This document shows, one piece after another, positions 28,187-36,344 of a DNA stretch of 64,000 bases. Source of the stretch: Bacillus gaemokensis (GTDB lineage: Bacteria > Bacillota > Bacilli > Bacillales > Bacillaceae_G); NCBI RefSeq assembly GCF_001590835.1, contig NZ_LTAQ01000023.1:2596-66595 (forward strand), read 5' to 3'. Position 1 is the stretch's first letter. Each line of letters starts with the position of its first letter. A program made the translations under genes and the position numbers. The notes beneath the pieces were generated by a model. It saw nothing but the letters and a program-made list of their open reading frames with translations, was not told the origin of the DNA and did no database searches.

Positions 28187-29398
28187 CTATAAATAGTAAT
28201 TAAGCAGCCACGCTATCTTTTCTTTACACTTCTCCACAAATGATAAATTATTAAAGAATGATAAAGTCATTTCTTTTGAATCTTTAAAATCCTGCTCTAA
28301 CGCTTGATTCATTTGTTGAATCATCGGACCACCATCTATATAGAAATCCATCTCGTCATTAATATGAAAACTACGCGAAGTGAAATTTGTTGTACCAATT
28401 ACAGTTGTTTCATTGTCGATTACCATTGCTTTCCCATGGAACATTCCCTTTTTATAACCATATACAACGATTCCATTCTCAATAGACTGACGAATATAAG
28501 GATAAGCGGCTTCTTTTATAAGTGGAATATCCGGTTTGAAGGACCAAAGTATTTTAACAAAAACGCCACGCTTCCTCGCCTGAATTAAAGTATTCATAAG
28601 CTCCTTATCCCTTGGTATAAAATACGGCGATGCAATCACAATAGAATGTTTTGCTTGTTTTATTAATTCCATATACTTCGTAACAACTCTATGACCATTA
28701 TAACTAGACATAGTATGTAACGTTTTTCCTTTGACATTAGATTGAGCTGTTCTCATAATTTCTTCTGAAGTATCTCGTTTCCAATCTAACGCAAACTGCT
28801 CTTCTAAATCCGTTACCCCTTCTCCTTGCAAGCGCACATGATAATCTCGCCAATACCCAAAACGCTTATCTTTCCCTAAGTACTCATTCCCGATATTAAA
28901 GCCACCACTATATCCTATTTTCCCATCTATCGTTGTAATACGGCGGTGATTACGATGATGTAGCGAATAGAAAAAGAATGGGAATTCAGGCTTTCTACTA
29001 TACGTAAAATGAACGCCACTTGCTTGTAATTCCTTCTTAAGCTTTCTTTGGAATGATAAATCATTGATCCAGTCGACCGATAAATATACTTGAACTCCCT
29101 TCTCTGCTTTTTCTTTCAACAAGTTTAAAAATGAGTGACTGCTTTCATCATCAGAAATAATATAGAAAAAAGTAAAAATAGAATGTTTCGCCTCTTTTAT
29201 ATCAGAAAATAGCTGCTTATATAACGATTTACCTTCCACATATAATTGGAAGTCACTATAATGTGGATCATATTCTTTCAGTTGATTTTTTTCTGCCTCT
29301 ATTTTCCTTCCTAGTGTTACGTCAATATGCATCCAACTAACAAGGAAAATTAATATGCTAATGATAATAGAAATGACACGTAATATCTTTTTCACCAT
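28187..29398 (-). CDS. Phospholipase D-family protein (cardiolipin synthase-like)
   Basis: 403 residues from ATG 29398, which has a GGAAGGA site; an in-frame ATG 18 nt upstream lacks one. One N-terminal membrane anchor (ILRVISIIISILIFLVSW) is followed by two PLD domains. The second HKD motif is canonical (HGKAMVID); the first is HRRITTID, with Arg in place of Lys. The length is shorter than typical Cls (~480-510) and there is a single span. Phosphatidyl transfer at the membrane is likely, the exact reaction unsure. Confidence 0.82.
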   Translation of the reverse strand: MVKKILRVISIIISILIFLVSWMHIDVTLGRKIEAEKNQLKEYDPHYSDFQLYVEGKSLYKQLFSDIKEAKHSIFTFFYIISDDESSHSFLNLLKEKAEKGVQVYLSVDWINDLSFQRKLKKELQASGVHFTYSRKPEFPFFFYSLHHRNHRRITTIDGKIGYSGGFNIGNEYLGKDKRFGYWRDYHVRLQGEGVTDLEEQFALDWKRDTSEEIMRTAQSNVKGKTLHTMSSYNGHRVVTKYMELIKQAKHSIVIASPYFIPRDKELMNTLIQARKRGVFVKILWSFKPDIPLIKEAAYPYIRQSIENGIVVYGYKKGMFHGKAMVIDNETTVIGTTNFTSRSFHINDEMDFYIDGGPMIQQMNQALEQDFKDSKEMTLSFFNNLSFVEKCKEKIAWLLNYYL

Positions 29399-29473
29399 TT
29401 TGTTTTCCTTCCGCACAAAATAATTGTCTCCAAGTAGTATTTCAATAGAGGCTATATTTTATGAACAATCATA

Positions 29474-29511
29474 CAAAAAAAGGATGCAGCACCATACCGC
29501 ATCCCTCCCTA
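29474..29511 (-). terminator. Terminator after the truncated kinase gene
   Basis: GGATGC ... GCATCC stem with AAAAAA on the plus strand (U-run on the transcript), immediately after the stop codon at 29512. Confidence 0.75.
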
Positions 29512-30606
29512 TTAAATAAAATTCCTCGCTTCATTATTACGTCCAAACTTGTAAATTGCAATTAAGAAGAAGGCTATCGCAAAGGCGAATAAGATTAAAA
29601 TATTTAAATACAAATCAGAAAATGGCGCCCCTTTTCCATTGTCTTTCACTTGCACTTTCACCATCTTGTTAAGCACATGAATATCTATTGCAATGACGGT
29701 GGCATCAGCATACTTCATTGCGTTCGTTAATGTCTCCGTAACATTTTCACCAATAACCTTCCATTGGATTGGAGAAATCGCATCTAAATTCCCTTTATAC
29801 ACAAAAGGTATTTTTATATCATGTTTGCTCGCAAACTCATCTATGAATAATTTCATACGGTGAATTCCAATCTGCTCAGTTGGTGGTTTCATATTCTTTA
29901 GGGTAAGCCTAATACTTTCAATTCCATCTTTAGAAATATGAATCGCATTTTGGAGTAACTCCGTAGCTTTTTTTTTATCAATTTCCATTAACCTTTTCGC
30001 TGCTTCCATCTGAATAAGCGCTCCTGTCATAGAATGACCGATCTTATCGTGGATTTCTTGCGATAATCGATTTCTCTCTTCTAACTTAAATGTGTATTCA
30101 GATTGCCTTATGTATTCTTTATTTTCATTCAAGCTTTTTGTGAGCCTTTGTATATCTTTTCGCATCTGGTCGTTTTGCATTTCAAATTTCAATAATCTTT
30201 CTGTATATAACTTTGACATCATAAAGACCAGAAAACTAAATGTAGTAATTAACCCATATGTCATTTGAACACTTTCATCAATAAACATAATAGGCAGAGT
30301 CATAATGAAAAAGAGCAACCATTTTTCATCAACGTAATAAGATATGATTTCATATAAGTTCACAGGTAAAAATAAAATTAACAACGGATGAATCTGTCCT
30401 GTAAAAAGAATTGTGATGACAATCGATATACCTATTAGTATCCTCTTGTAAACATTTTTTTTTAGAATAGAAATTGTCACGTTTACACAAAGATACAAAA
30501 GTAACGCAAATATAACCCATGGTAAATTTGTAACATTCGAGTGAATGTAACTGAACACAATATACATGAAAATAATTAATTTACTCAATATCAGCCAAAA
30601 CTCCAT
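29512..30606 (-). pseudogene. NarL-type sensor kinase fused to a permease tail; ATPase domain truncated
   Basis: 364 residues. Four or five N-terminal membrane spans, a coiled coil, and a HisKA_3 box EERNRLSQEIHDKIGH (His186) are normal. The N box (ENVTETLTNAMKYA, 287-300) and G1 (DNGKGAP, 322-328) are present. Then the sequence switches abruptly to a hydrophobic helix (ILILFAFAIAFFLIAIYKFGR), like the last span of an ABC-2 permease, and stops. The G2 box and ATP lid are missing, so kinase activity is very unlikely. The simplest history is one deletion joining the kinase gene to the end of a downstream permease gene. Confidence 0.78.
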
Positions 30607-30610
30607 ATAA

Positions 30611-31285
30611 TTAGTCCACTTTTCCTGTTAAATAATAAATCGCAATTTGCGTACGGTGCTCAAGTCCTGTTTTACCAAGAATCGACGTAATATAGTTCGC
30701 AATCGTCCCTTCTGAAATGAAAAGCTGTTTTGAAATTTCTTTATTAGAAAACCCCTTTGCAATTAGAGCAATAATACTAAGTTCTCTTTCTGTGAAAAGA
30801 GTCTTATCTATTTTTGACTCCCCTTCTTTACTTTCTACTAAATTAGATTTAATTTTATCAAGCACCACATCTTGCATAACAGTCTGTCCGTTATACACTC
30901 CTTTTATTGCATCACGAATGCGCTCCGGGTCATTATTTTTTAATAAATAACCTTTCGCTCCATTTTTCACCGCTTCTAGAATATACTCATCATCAGCAAA
31001 TGTCGTTAATATAAGCGGCTTTGTTTTTGTCTCTTCACAAATTAATTTTGTCGCTTCCACACCATTCATATTTGGCATACGAACATCTAAAAGTGCAATA
31101 TCCACATCATATTTTTTGCAATAATCTAGCGCCTCTTTCCCATCACTTACCGTTTCTAACACTTCAAATTCTTCGTATGTACTTAAAATAATCTTCATGC
31201 CTTCTCTAATAAAAGAGTTATCATCAGCTATTACTATTTTTATTTTCATGCTTGTTAGTATAGGAGTTCCTCTACTAACATTCAC
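30611..31285 (-). CDS. NarL/LuxR-type response regulator
   Basis: 224 residues as drawn. The receiver domain begins KIKIVIADDN, with phospho-acceptor Asp67 (IALLDVRMP) and LLKND near the Lys. The C-terminal LuxR HTH is FTERELSIIALIAKGFSNKEISKQLFISEGTIANYITSIL. Homologues usually start at MKIKI (residue 13), but that ATG lacks a ribosome site; the upstream ATG at 31285 follows AAAGGA. The kinase gene begins 4 bp downstream and is broken, so this is probably an orphaned regulator. The expected ABC transporter target is absent. Confidence 0.85.
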   Translation of the reverse strand: MNVSRGTPILTSMKIKIVIADDNSFIREGMKIILSTYEEFEVLETVSDGKEALDYCKKYDVDIALLDVRMPNMNGVEATKLICEETKTKPLILTTFADDEYILEAVKNGAKGYLLKNNDPERIRDAIKGVYNGQTVMQDVVLDKIKSNLVESKEGESKIDKTLFTERELSIIALIAKGFSNKEISKQLFISEGTIANYITSILGKTGLEHRTQIAIYYLTGKVD

Positions 31286-31441
31286 ATCCTTTCTCCATTT
31301 AACATTTCCCTATTGCTCATTATATACTTCTCTAAGTTATTTTTTTACACTTTTTTGAAGTAGTATGTTCTCTCAAAATATATTATTCTTTTTTTAAATA
31401 CGTGTAGGGTAACGAAGTATTTTATACGTCTATAAAATAGA

Positions 31442-32011
31442 ATGCATCAAAAGGAGGGGGAGAAGATTGAAGAGAAACAATTAATTGAGAAGGCACAGCA
31501 AGGAAATGAACATGCTTTTCGCATTCTCGTTGAAACATACCGCCATTATATTTTCCAAGTTATTTTTTCTATTTTGAGACATCAAGAAGATGCACAAGAT
31601 ATCTCACAAGAAGTGTTTGTGAAAATTTATGCCTCTCTCCCTAATTATCAATTTCGTGGATTCAAAACATGGATAGCGCGGATTGCTACTAATTACGCCA
31701 TTGATTATAAGAGAAAGAAAGTAAGAGAAAAAGAAGAAGTCTCCTTATCGAAAGAAACACAGGAAAACATCAAATCCTCTCATAATATCGAGGCGTTGTT
31801 ACTGACGAAAGAGCAAAAATTATTGGTTGGTCAAAAACTGAGAGAACTTCCAGAAAACTATCGTGATGTCGTCCTTGCACACTACCTAGAGGAAAAAAGT
31901 TATCAGGAAATTGCTACTCAGCAACATACTGAAGTCAAAACAATTGAAATGAAGCTTTACCGGGCAAGAAAATGGATCAAAAAACATTGGAAGGAGGAAG
32001 ATTTTTTATGA
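31442..32011 (+). CDS. ECF RNA polymerase sigma factor
   Basis: About 181-189 residues. Sigma2 (residues ~25-90; QDISQEVFVKIYASLP and WIARIATNYAIDYKR) and sigma4 (LPENYRDVVLAHYLEEKSYQEIA) are clear. The ATG at 31442 has no ribosome site. A perfect AAGGAGG lies inside the frame at 31451-31457, 8 nt before an in-frame ATT (31466), so translation may really start at ATT. It is followed by an overlapping anti-sigma gene (ATGA) and two membrane-protein genes. A CGTC-type ECF -10 lies just upstream (CGTCTA near 31427), so autoregulation is possible. Confidence 0.88.
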   Translation: MHQKEGEKIEEKQLIEKAQQGNEHAFRILVETYRHYIFQVIFSILRHQEDAQDISQEVFVKIYASLPNYQFRGFKTWIARIATNYAIDYKRKKVREKEEVSLSKETQENIKSSHNIEALLLTKEQKLLVGQKLRELPENYRDVVLAHYLEEKSYQEIATQQHTEVKTIEMKLYRARKWIKKHWKEEDFL

Positions 32012-32475
32012 CGCACTTTTCAAAAAAAGTTTGGCGCAATTACACTTTAGATCTTCTATCAGATACAGAGCGTGAATCAGTTGAACAACATCTCTATGAA
32101 TGTGACCATTGTTTAACACTTTATATGGAAATCATTGAAGAACAAAATGAAAATCTTCCAATGATGAATGAGGATTCATTTACAGATACGGTCATGAAGC
32201 AAATCACCTTCGAAAAAGTCGAATCTGAAGAACTAACCAGTAAAAAGCAACCAAACCGAATAAAAAGCACACTCATTCATTACATAATTGCGACTGCAGC
32301 TACGGTGATTTTTATGGCAAGTGGTTTGTTCCATTATCTTTTTTCGATGACTTCAAGTTTTGAGCATTCTTCCAAGCAGAGTGAAATGTCAATTTCAAAA
32401 CAAATCTTAGAAAAAAACATATATAATTCAAAAAAAATGGATTCAAAAACAAACGGAGGTTTAAAACGTGAATAA
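32008..32475 (+). CDS. Anti-sigma factor with zinc-finger (ZAS) domain and one TM span
   Basis: 155 residues from ATG 32008, which overlaps the sigma stop (ATGA). The N-terminal domain has the HxxxCxxC ZAS motif (HLYECDHC) that binds the ECF sigma factor. One membrane span is near residues 89-110 (YIIATAATVIFMASGLFHYLF), and a short outer tail follows. It should hold the sigma factor at the membrane until a signal, perhaps proteolysis, releases it. It overlaps the next gene by 8 bp. Confidence 0.85.
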   Translation: MTHFSKKVWRNYTLDLLSDTERESVEQHLYECDHCLTLYMEIIEEQNENLPMMNEDSFTDTVMKQITFEKVESEELTSKKQPNRIKSTLIHYIIATAATVIFMASGLFHYLFSMTSSFEHSSKQSEMSISKQILEKNIYNSKKMDSKTNGGLKRE

Positions 32476-33538
32476 AAACCCATTTTTAGCATTAGTTTTA
32501 GGGTTAATCCCTGGCCTTGGTCATTTATATTTAAATCGAATTGGCCGTTTTATAATATATGGTGGGGGCTCCTTATTAGCACTCTGTGCAAGCGCAGGCC
32601 TTGCCCTTGCTTCTGGGGATCATAGTCTTATTTTCCCAGGCATATTTTTATCAACAATTCTATGGATTATAAATATGATTGATCTCATTATTTCTATTAT
32701 GAAACAATCGTGGAAAAGAGAGAAAGAGCAGAATCAAGAAGCCACACGAGAAAGCGAACGATTTTATATCATTCTCTTATCCATCATCCCTGGTCTTGGC
32801 CATTTTCAATTAGGTCTTATGCAGCGTGGACTTACATTGTTAATTGCTTTTACAGGGCTTGGTAGCATGATTATATTCGTTACACTCCTAACGTCTCGAG
32901 AGAGCTTTCTTATTTTTCTCGCTACCTTACCTGTTCTTTGGATTTACAACTTCTTTGATGTCGTCCAGCAACTACAGAAAAAAGAACGCGGTGAAACATT
33001 AATAGATCGTACTATTTTTGAAGACTTTGAAGAACACCGTGAACAAGGAAAAAAAAGCAAAACATTCGCTTCTATTTTAGCTATGTTTCCTGGAGCTGGT
33101 CATATGTATTTAGGCTTACAGCGCCGTGGCCTTCAGCTGATGGCTTCTTTTTTACTCTCTATTTATATGCTCGACTTACTAAGACTCTCCGCTTTCTTAT
33201 TTTTAGTACCGATTATTTGGTTTTATAGCTTTTTTGATATATTACAACAAACGTCGAAATACGGAAAAGAAGAATTGCAAGATACACCAATTATCGATTA
33301 TTTTATCAATCATCAAAAATGGCTTGGTATTGGATTAGTAGGATTAGGATGCTATTACTTATTGGACCACACATTACTTCCTATTTTTGACGATTATTTT
33401 GCTACTATATTCAATATTCATCTTAGCGATTTATACTATCGTTATTTCCAAACATCTATCGTTGCCCTTCTTTTAATTGGCGGGGGCTTTAAATTATTGT
33501 TAGGAAGCAAAGGGGAAAAAGGAGAGGCTAAAGAATGA
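32468..33538 (+). CDS. Multi-span membrane protein with three internal repeats
   Basis: 356 residues. The motif PGLGHLYL / PGLGHFQLG / PGAGHMYLGLQRRG occurs three times (near residues 15, 107 and 206), each followed by two hydrophobic helices and WIxNxxD or WFYSFFD, so the protein is an internal triplication of a TM2-like hairpin. Eight or nine spans are likely. The role is unknown; as part of the sigma/anti-sigma operon it may sense or answer an envelope stress. It overlaps both neighbours. Confidence 0.75.
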   Translation: MNKNPFLALVLGLIPGLGHLYLNRIGRFIIYGGGSLLALCASAGLALASGDHSLIFPGIFLSTILWIINMIDLIISIMKQSWKREKEQNQEATRESERFYIILLSIIPGLGHFQLGLMQRGLTLLIAFTGLGSMIIFVTLLTSRESFLIFLATLPVLWIYNFFDVVQQLQKKERGETLIDRTIFEDFEEHREQGKKSKTFASILAMFPGAGHMYLGLQRRGLQLMASFLLSIYMLDLLRLSAFLFLVPIIWFYSFFDILQQTSKYGKEELQDTPIIDYFINHQKWLGIGLVGLGCYYLLDHTLLPIFDDYFATIFNIHLSDLYYRYFQTSIVALLLIGGGFKLLLGSKGEKGEAKE

Positions 33539-34491
33539 GAAAATGGCGCGTAGGAACAATATCAATGGGCGTTTCAATCATTACCTTAGGTTGTTGTTTA
33601 TTATTCTCAATTATAAAAGGAATACAAGTATTCGATAGCTTGACAGCTTGGTGGCCAATTATTTTCATCATACTTGGTATCGAGATTTTACTGTATGTTT
33701 CATTTTCAAAAAAAGAACAACCTATTATTAAATATGATATATTCAGCATTTTCTTTATCGGTGTATTAGGTACAATCGGAATCGCATTATACTTCTTACT
33801 ATCAACTGGATTATTAGAGGAGATTCGTTATTCAATTGGGGCGAATGAACAAACGAATGATATTCCAGAAGTACAGCATAACATTCCAGATTTCATAAAG
33901 AAAATTGTTGTCGATACGAGTAATACCCCTCTTACAGTTGAAGGTGGTAATTCTGATAAAGTTCATCTATTTGGAATGTATCAGATGACAATGAAAGAAA
34001 ATGAAAAAAACAAACTGAAACAAGAAGACTTCATTTCAATCAAGATGGTTGGTGAAACAATGTATGTGACGTTAAAACCACTACCTGTTACACATAAATT
34101 CTTTGCCACGCAATCACGAATGACAGCAACACTTGTCCTTCCGCAAAATAAAAATGTAGAAATCCGAGGATCAGAAAGCGAACTTTCTCTTTATCCAGGA
34201 CAATTACAAAACAATTGGTCTGTCCAAGGAAAATCAAGCGTCGCTGTCCACCTTGTAAAAGATAGCGACATAACACTATTAGCAGTAACAAATCAAAAAG
34301 ATTCCCACGGAAATATCCCATGGGAACATGTAGAAGAATTAAGGAAAAAGGAGAACGATCCTTCAGAAGAAAATCCAGATATAAACAAGCAGGAAGAATG
34401 GTATAAAAATACACTTAAGCTTGGTAATGGAACTCATCATTTATATATCCAAAAGACTTATAGTCTGGATGTTAACGTTCAGGAAAATTAA
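33535..34491 (+). CDS. LiaF/LiaI-like membrane protein with extracytoplasmic beta domain
   Basis: 318 residues. Three N-terminal spans include the LiaI-LiaF-like hairpin (GVSIITLGCCLLFSIIKG ... WWPIIFIILGIEILLY). The region from ~120 on is polar and beta-rich, like the 'toastrack' adhesin domain (DUF4097) of LiaF and PspC relatives. This suggests envelope-stress sensing. Last gene of the sigma operon, with a strong terminator after it. The ATGA overlap with the preceding gene implies coupling. Confidence 0.72.
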   Translation: MRKWRVGTISMGVSIITLGCCLLFSIIKGIQVFDSLTAWWPIIFIILGIEILLYVSFSKKEQPIIKYDIFSIFFIGVLGTIGIALYFLLSTGLLEEIRYSIGANEQTNDIPEVQHNIPDFIKKIVVDTSNTPLTVEGGNSDKVHLFGMYQMTMKENEKNKLKQEDFISIKMVGETMYVTLKPLPVTHKFFATQSRMTATLVLPQNKNVEIRGSESELSLYPGQLQNNWSVQGKSSVAVHLVKDSDITLLAVTNQKDSHGNIPWEHVEELRKKENDPSEENPDINKQEEWYKNTLKLGNGTHHLYIQKTYSLDVNVQEN

Positions 34492-34500
34492 AACCTATAA

Positions 34501-34537
34501 CCAAAAACCCTTCACCTGTAGTGTGAAAGGTTTTTGG
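34501..34537 (+). terminator. Terminator of the ECF sigma operon
   Basis: CCAAAAACCCTTCAC pairs with GTGAAAGGTTTTTGG with one mismatch, followed by TTTGTTTTTC. Confidence 0.9.
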
Positions 34538-34590
34538 TTTGTTTTTCATAATAAAAAATAATTCTTATTACTATATCGTCACTTCAAGCA

Positions 34591-34812
34591 CTATACTCGC
34601 CAATGAATACCTATTTCTTCAAAAGATGCCCAGCTCTCCGCTAACGCTTCCTCATCATTGAATTCCATCATTTGAACCTCTTCTGCCATTAAAATAATCA
34701 CATCTAAAGGTCACGCTCTCTTACGTTTTAAAATAGAGTTGAGTAACTTCATTTGCACATTTGACATTTCATATTCTTCTTGCCATTCATTTATAGCCAC
34801 TTCAATGTCCAT
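34591..34812 (-). pseudogene. Small gene split by an in-frame TGA
   Basis: From ATG 34812 a 33-codon frame (MDIEVAINEWQEEYEMS...) ends at TGA 34711-34713. The same frame then continues for 39 codons with protein-like sequence (LDVIILMAEEVQMMEF ... ASFEEIGIHWRV) to a TAG at 34591. A single nonsense change in a ~73-residue protein is the simplest reading. No family was recognised. It lies between the sigma operon terminator and the DUF445 gene. Confidence 0.5.
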
Positions 34813-34862
34813 TGCTTGTCTCTCTATAAGAAATCCCCCTTGCTAACTGTTCTACCTTCAGC

Positions 34863-36110
34863 TTATATCACGGCCTTAATTCCCTCTAACACTAACCCAA
34901 TCATAAATCCACAAACAGCACCGTTCACACGAATCCACTGTAAATCTTTGCCCACGTTATTTTCAATCATCTCAATTAAGGTTTTGTCATCTAGCTTATC
35001 AAGATTTTCTTGTACAAGCTTTCCAATTTTAGAATGATTGTTTTCAACAAGGTTTACAATTTGTTTTTGCAACCACTCTTCCATGTTTTCAACTGCTGCT
35101 GGATCTTCTTTTACTTTGTTCATTTGCGTTGTTAAGAACGGAAGAAGATACCTATCTGCAAACTCTTCATTTTTAACAAAAGCTACCGCTCTTCCCTGTG
35201 CTTGTCCTAACAATTCTTTTATTTTCTCCGTAGCATCCCAATCTGCAATCCAGCGTTCTTTCCAATTCTCTAATTCCTGTAATACCGCTTCGTTTTCCTT
35301 AACATTGATAAGTTCTTGGCGAATTTTCATTAATACAAGTTGTCTCGTACTATTATCAGGATCCTGTAAACTACTAATATTACTAATCACAAACTTCTGT
35401 AAAATACCTCCAATTTTCTCTTCATCAACAATATTCATGAAAGATTTAAGCGTAAACTGCAAGAATCCATCCACTTTTATATTTTCCATCGCTTTCATAC
35501 CTAAACTTCCTAGCTGATAACGTGCTTCATCTTGAGCCGTCCACTCTTTCGCTTTAACCAACATATAATCAAGTGTTTTTTCATCGTATTCTTGCACCAC
35601 TAATTGATCAATAAGCACTTGCAGTATATTTCCTGTATGAATGGTATGCAAATATGTTTTTAACTCTTTTTCAATTACAGTAGCTAACTTTTCGGTATTA
35701 ATTTGAAGAATTGCTTTTTCAGCAATTGTAACAATCCCTTTTTTCACAGCATCAGATTGCAGCTCTCTTTCCGCAATCTGTAATACCATTTGTGCTAACT
35801 TCATTTCCTTCACTTTATTTGTTATACTTTCTTTCGTCAGCCACTCATTTTCCAGGGTTGAAACAAGACCTTTTGTAATCCGCTTCCTGTTTTTTGGCAA
35901 TAATGCTGTATGCGGAATCGGAATTCCCATCGGATGGCGAAATAGTGCTGTAACTGCAAACCAATCGGCGAGCCCCCCAACTAAACCAGCTTCAAATCCA
36001 CCTTGTATAATCTCTCCTGCTATTGTTCCTTGAAACGGGATTGTTGCGGCAAATCCTACTCCCATCACTCCAAGGGAAATACCCGCTAAATATTTTGACT
36101 GTAGTGACAT
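34863..36110 (-). CDS. DUF445-family membrane-associated protein
   Basis: 415 residues. An N-terminal hydrophobic segment (YLAGISLGVMGVGFAATIPF) and the loop GLVGGLADWFAVTALFRHPMG with IPHTALLPKNRKRI are diagnostic of DUF445 (YheB/YtwF-like). A long helical region follows, then a C-terminal membrane span (VCGFMIGLVLEGIKAV). Function unknown. It is downstream of kdpA in the same direction, but a terminator (36261-36290) separates them. Confidence 0.85.
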   Translation of the reverse strand: MSLQSKYLAGISLGVMGVGFAATIPFQGTIAGEIIQGGFEAGLVGGLADWFAVTALFRHPMGIPIPHTALLPKNRKRITKGLVSTLENEWLTKESITNKVKEMKLAQMVLQIAERELQSDAVKKGIVTIAEKAILQINTEKLATVIEKELKTYLHTIHTGNILQVLIDQLVVQEYDEKTLDYMLVKAKEWTAQDEARYQLGSLGMKAMENIKVDGFLQFTLKSFMNIVDEEKIGGILQKFVISNISSLQDPDNSTRQLVLMKIRQELINVKENEAVLQELENWKERWIADWDATEKIKELLGQAQGRAVAFVKNEEFADRYLLPFLTTQMNKVKEDPAAVENMEEWLQKQIVNLVENNHSKIGKLVQENLDKLDDKTLIEMIENNVGKDLQWIRVNGAVCGFMIGLVLEGIKAVI

Positions 36111-36260
36111 TGTATATACACATCCTCTTATTTATGTAAAATGAAACTTTCTATTGTATAACAAACTTATTAAGCTCATATCGCCTAATTCTTACTTTCA
36201 AAAAAACCTATACCTATACTATAATGAACCACGTAAAAAATAACAAAGAAATTCATAATA

Positions 36261-36290
36261 AAAACGAGAGGCATATCCCCCTCTCGTTTT
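36261..36290 (-). terminator. Terminator between kdpA and the DUF445 gene
   Basis: AAAACGAGAG / CTCTCGTTTT perfect 10-bp stem; on the minus strand the stem ends in TTTT. It closes the kdpA transcript where kdpB would be expected. Nothing recognisable as kdpB or kdpC lies in 36111-36344. Confidence 0.85.
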
Positions 36291-36344
36291 ACTACTTTAT
36301 CTCGCATGAACGATTAGTAAAAACCAATACGAATTAAAGTTTCA

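Noticed and set aside
31381-31440. Full ECF promoter for the sigma operon
   Set aside because: A CGTC-type -10 is visible but the AAC-type -35 sits only ~13 bp away instead of 16-17, so only a possible promoter can be stated.
36111-36344. Remnant of kdpB, kdpC or kdpD
   Set aside because: Only short open stretches (for example TLIRIGFY) exist and cannot be assigned; the region is mainly a terminator.
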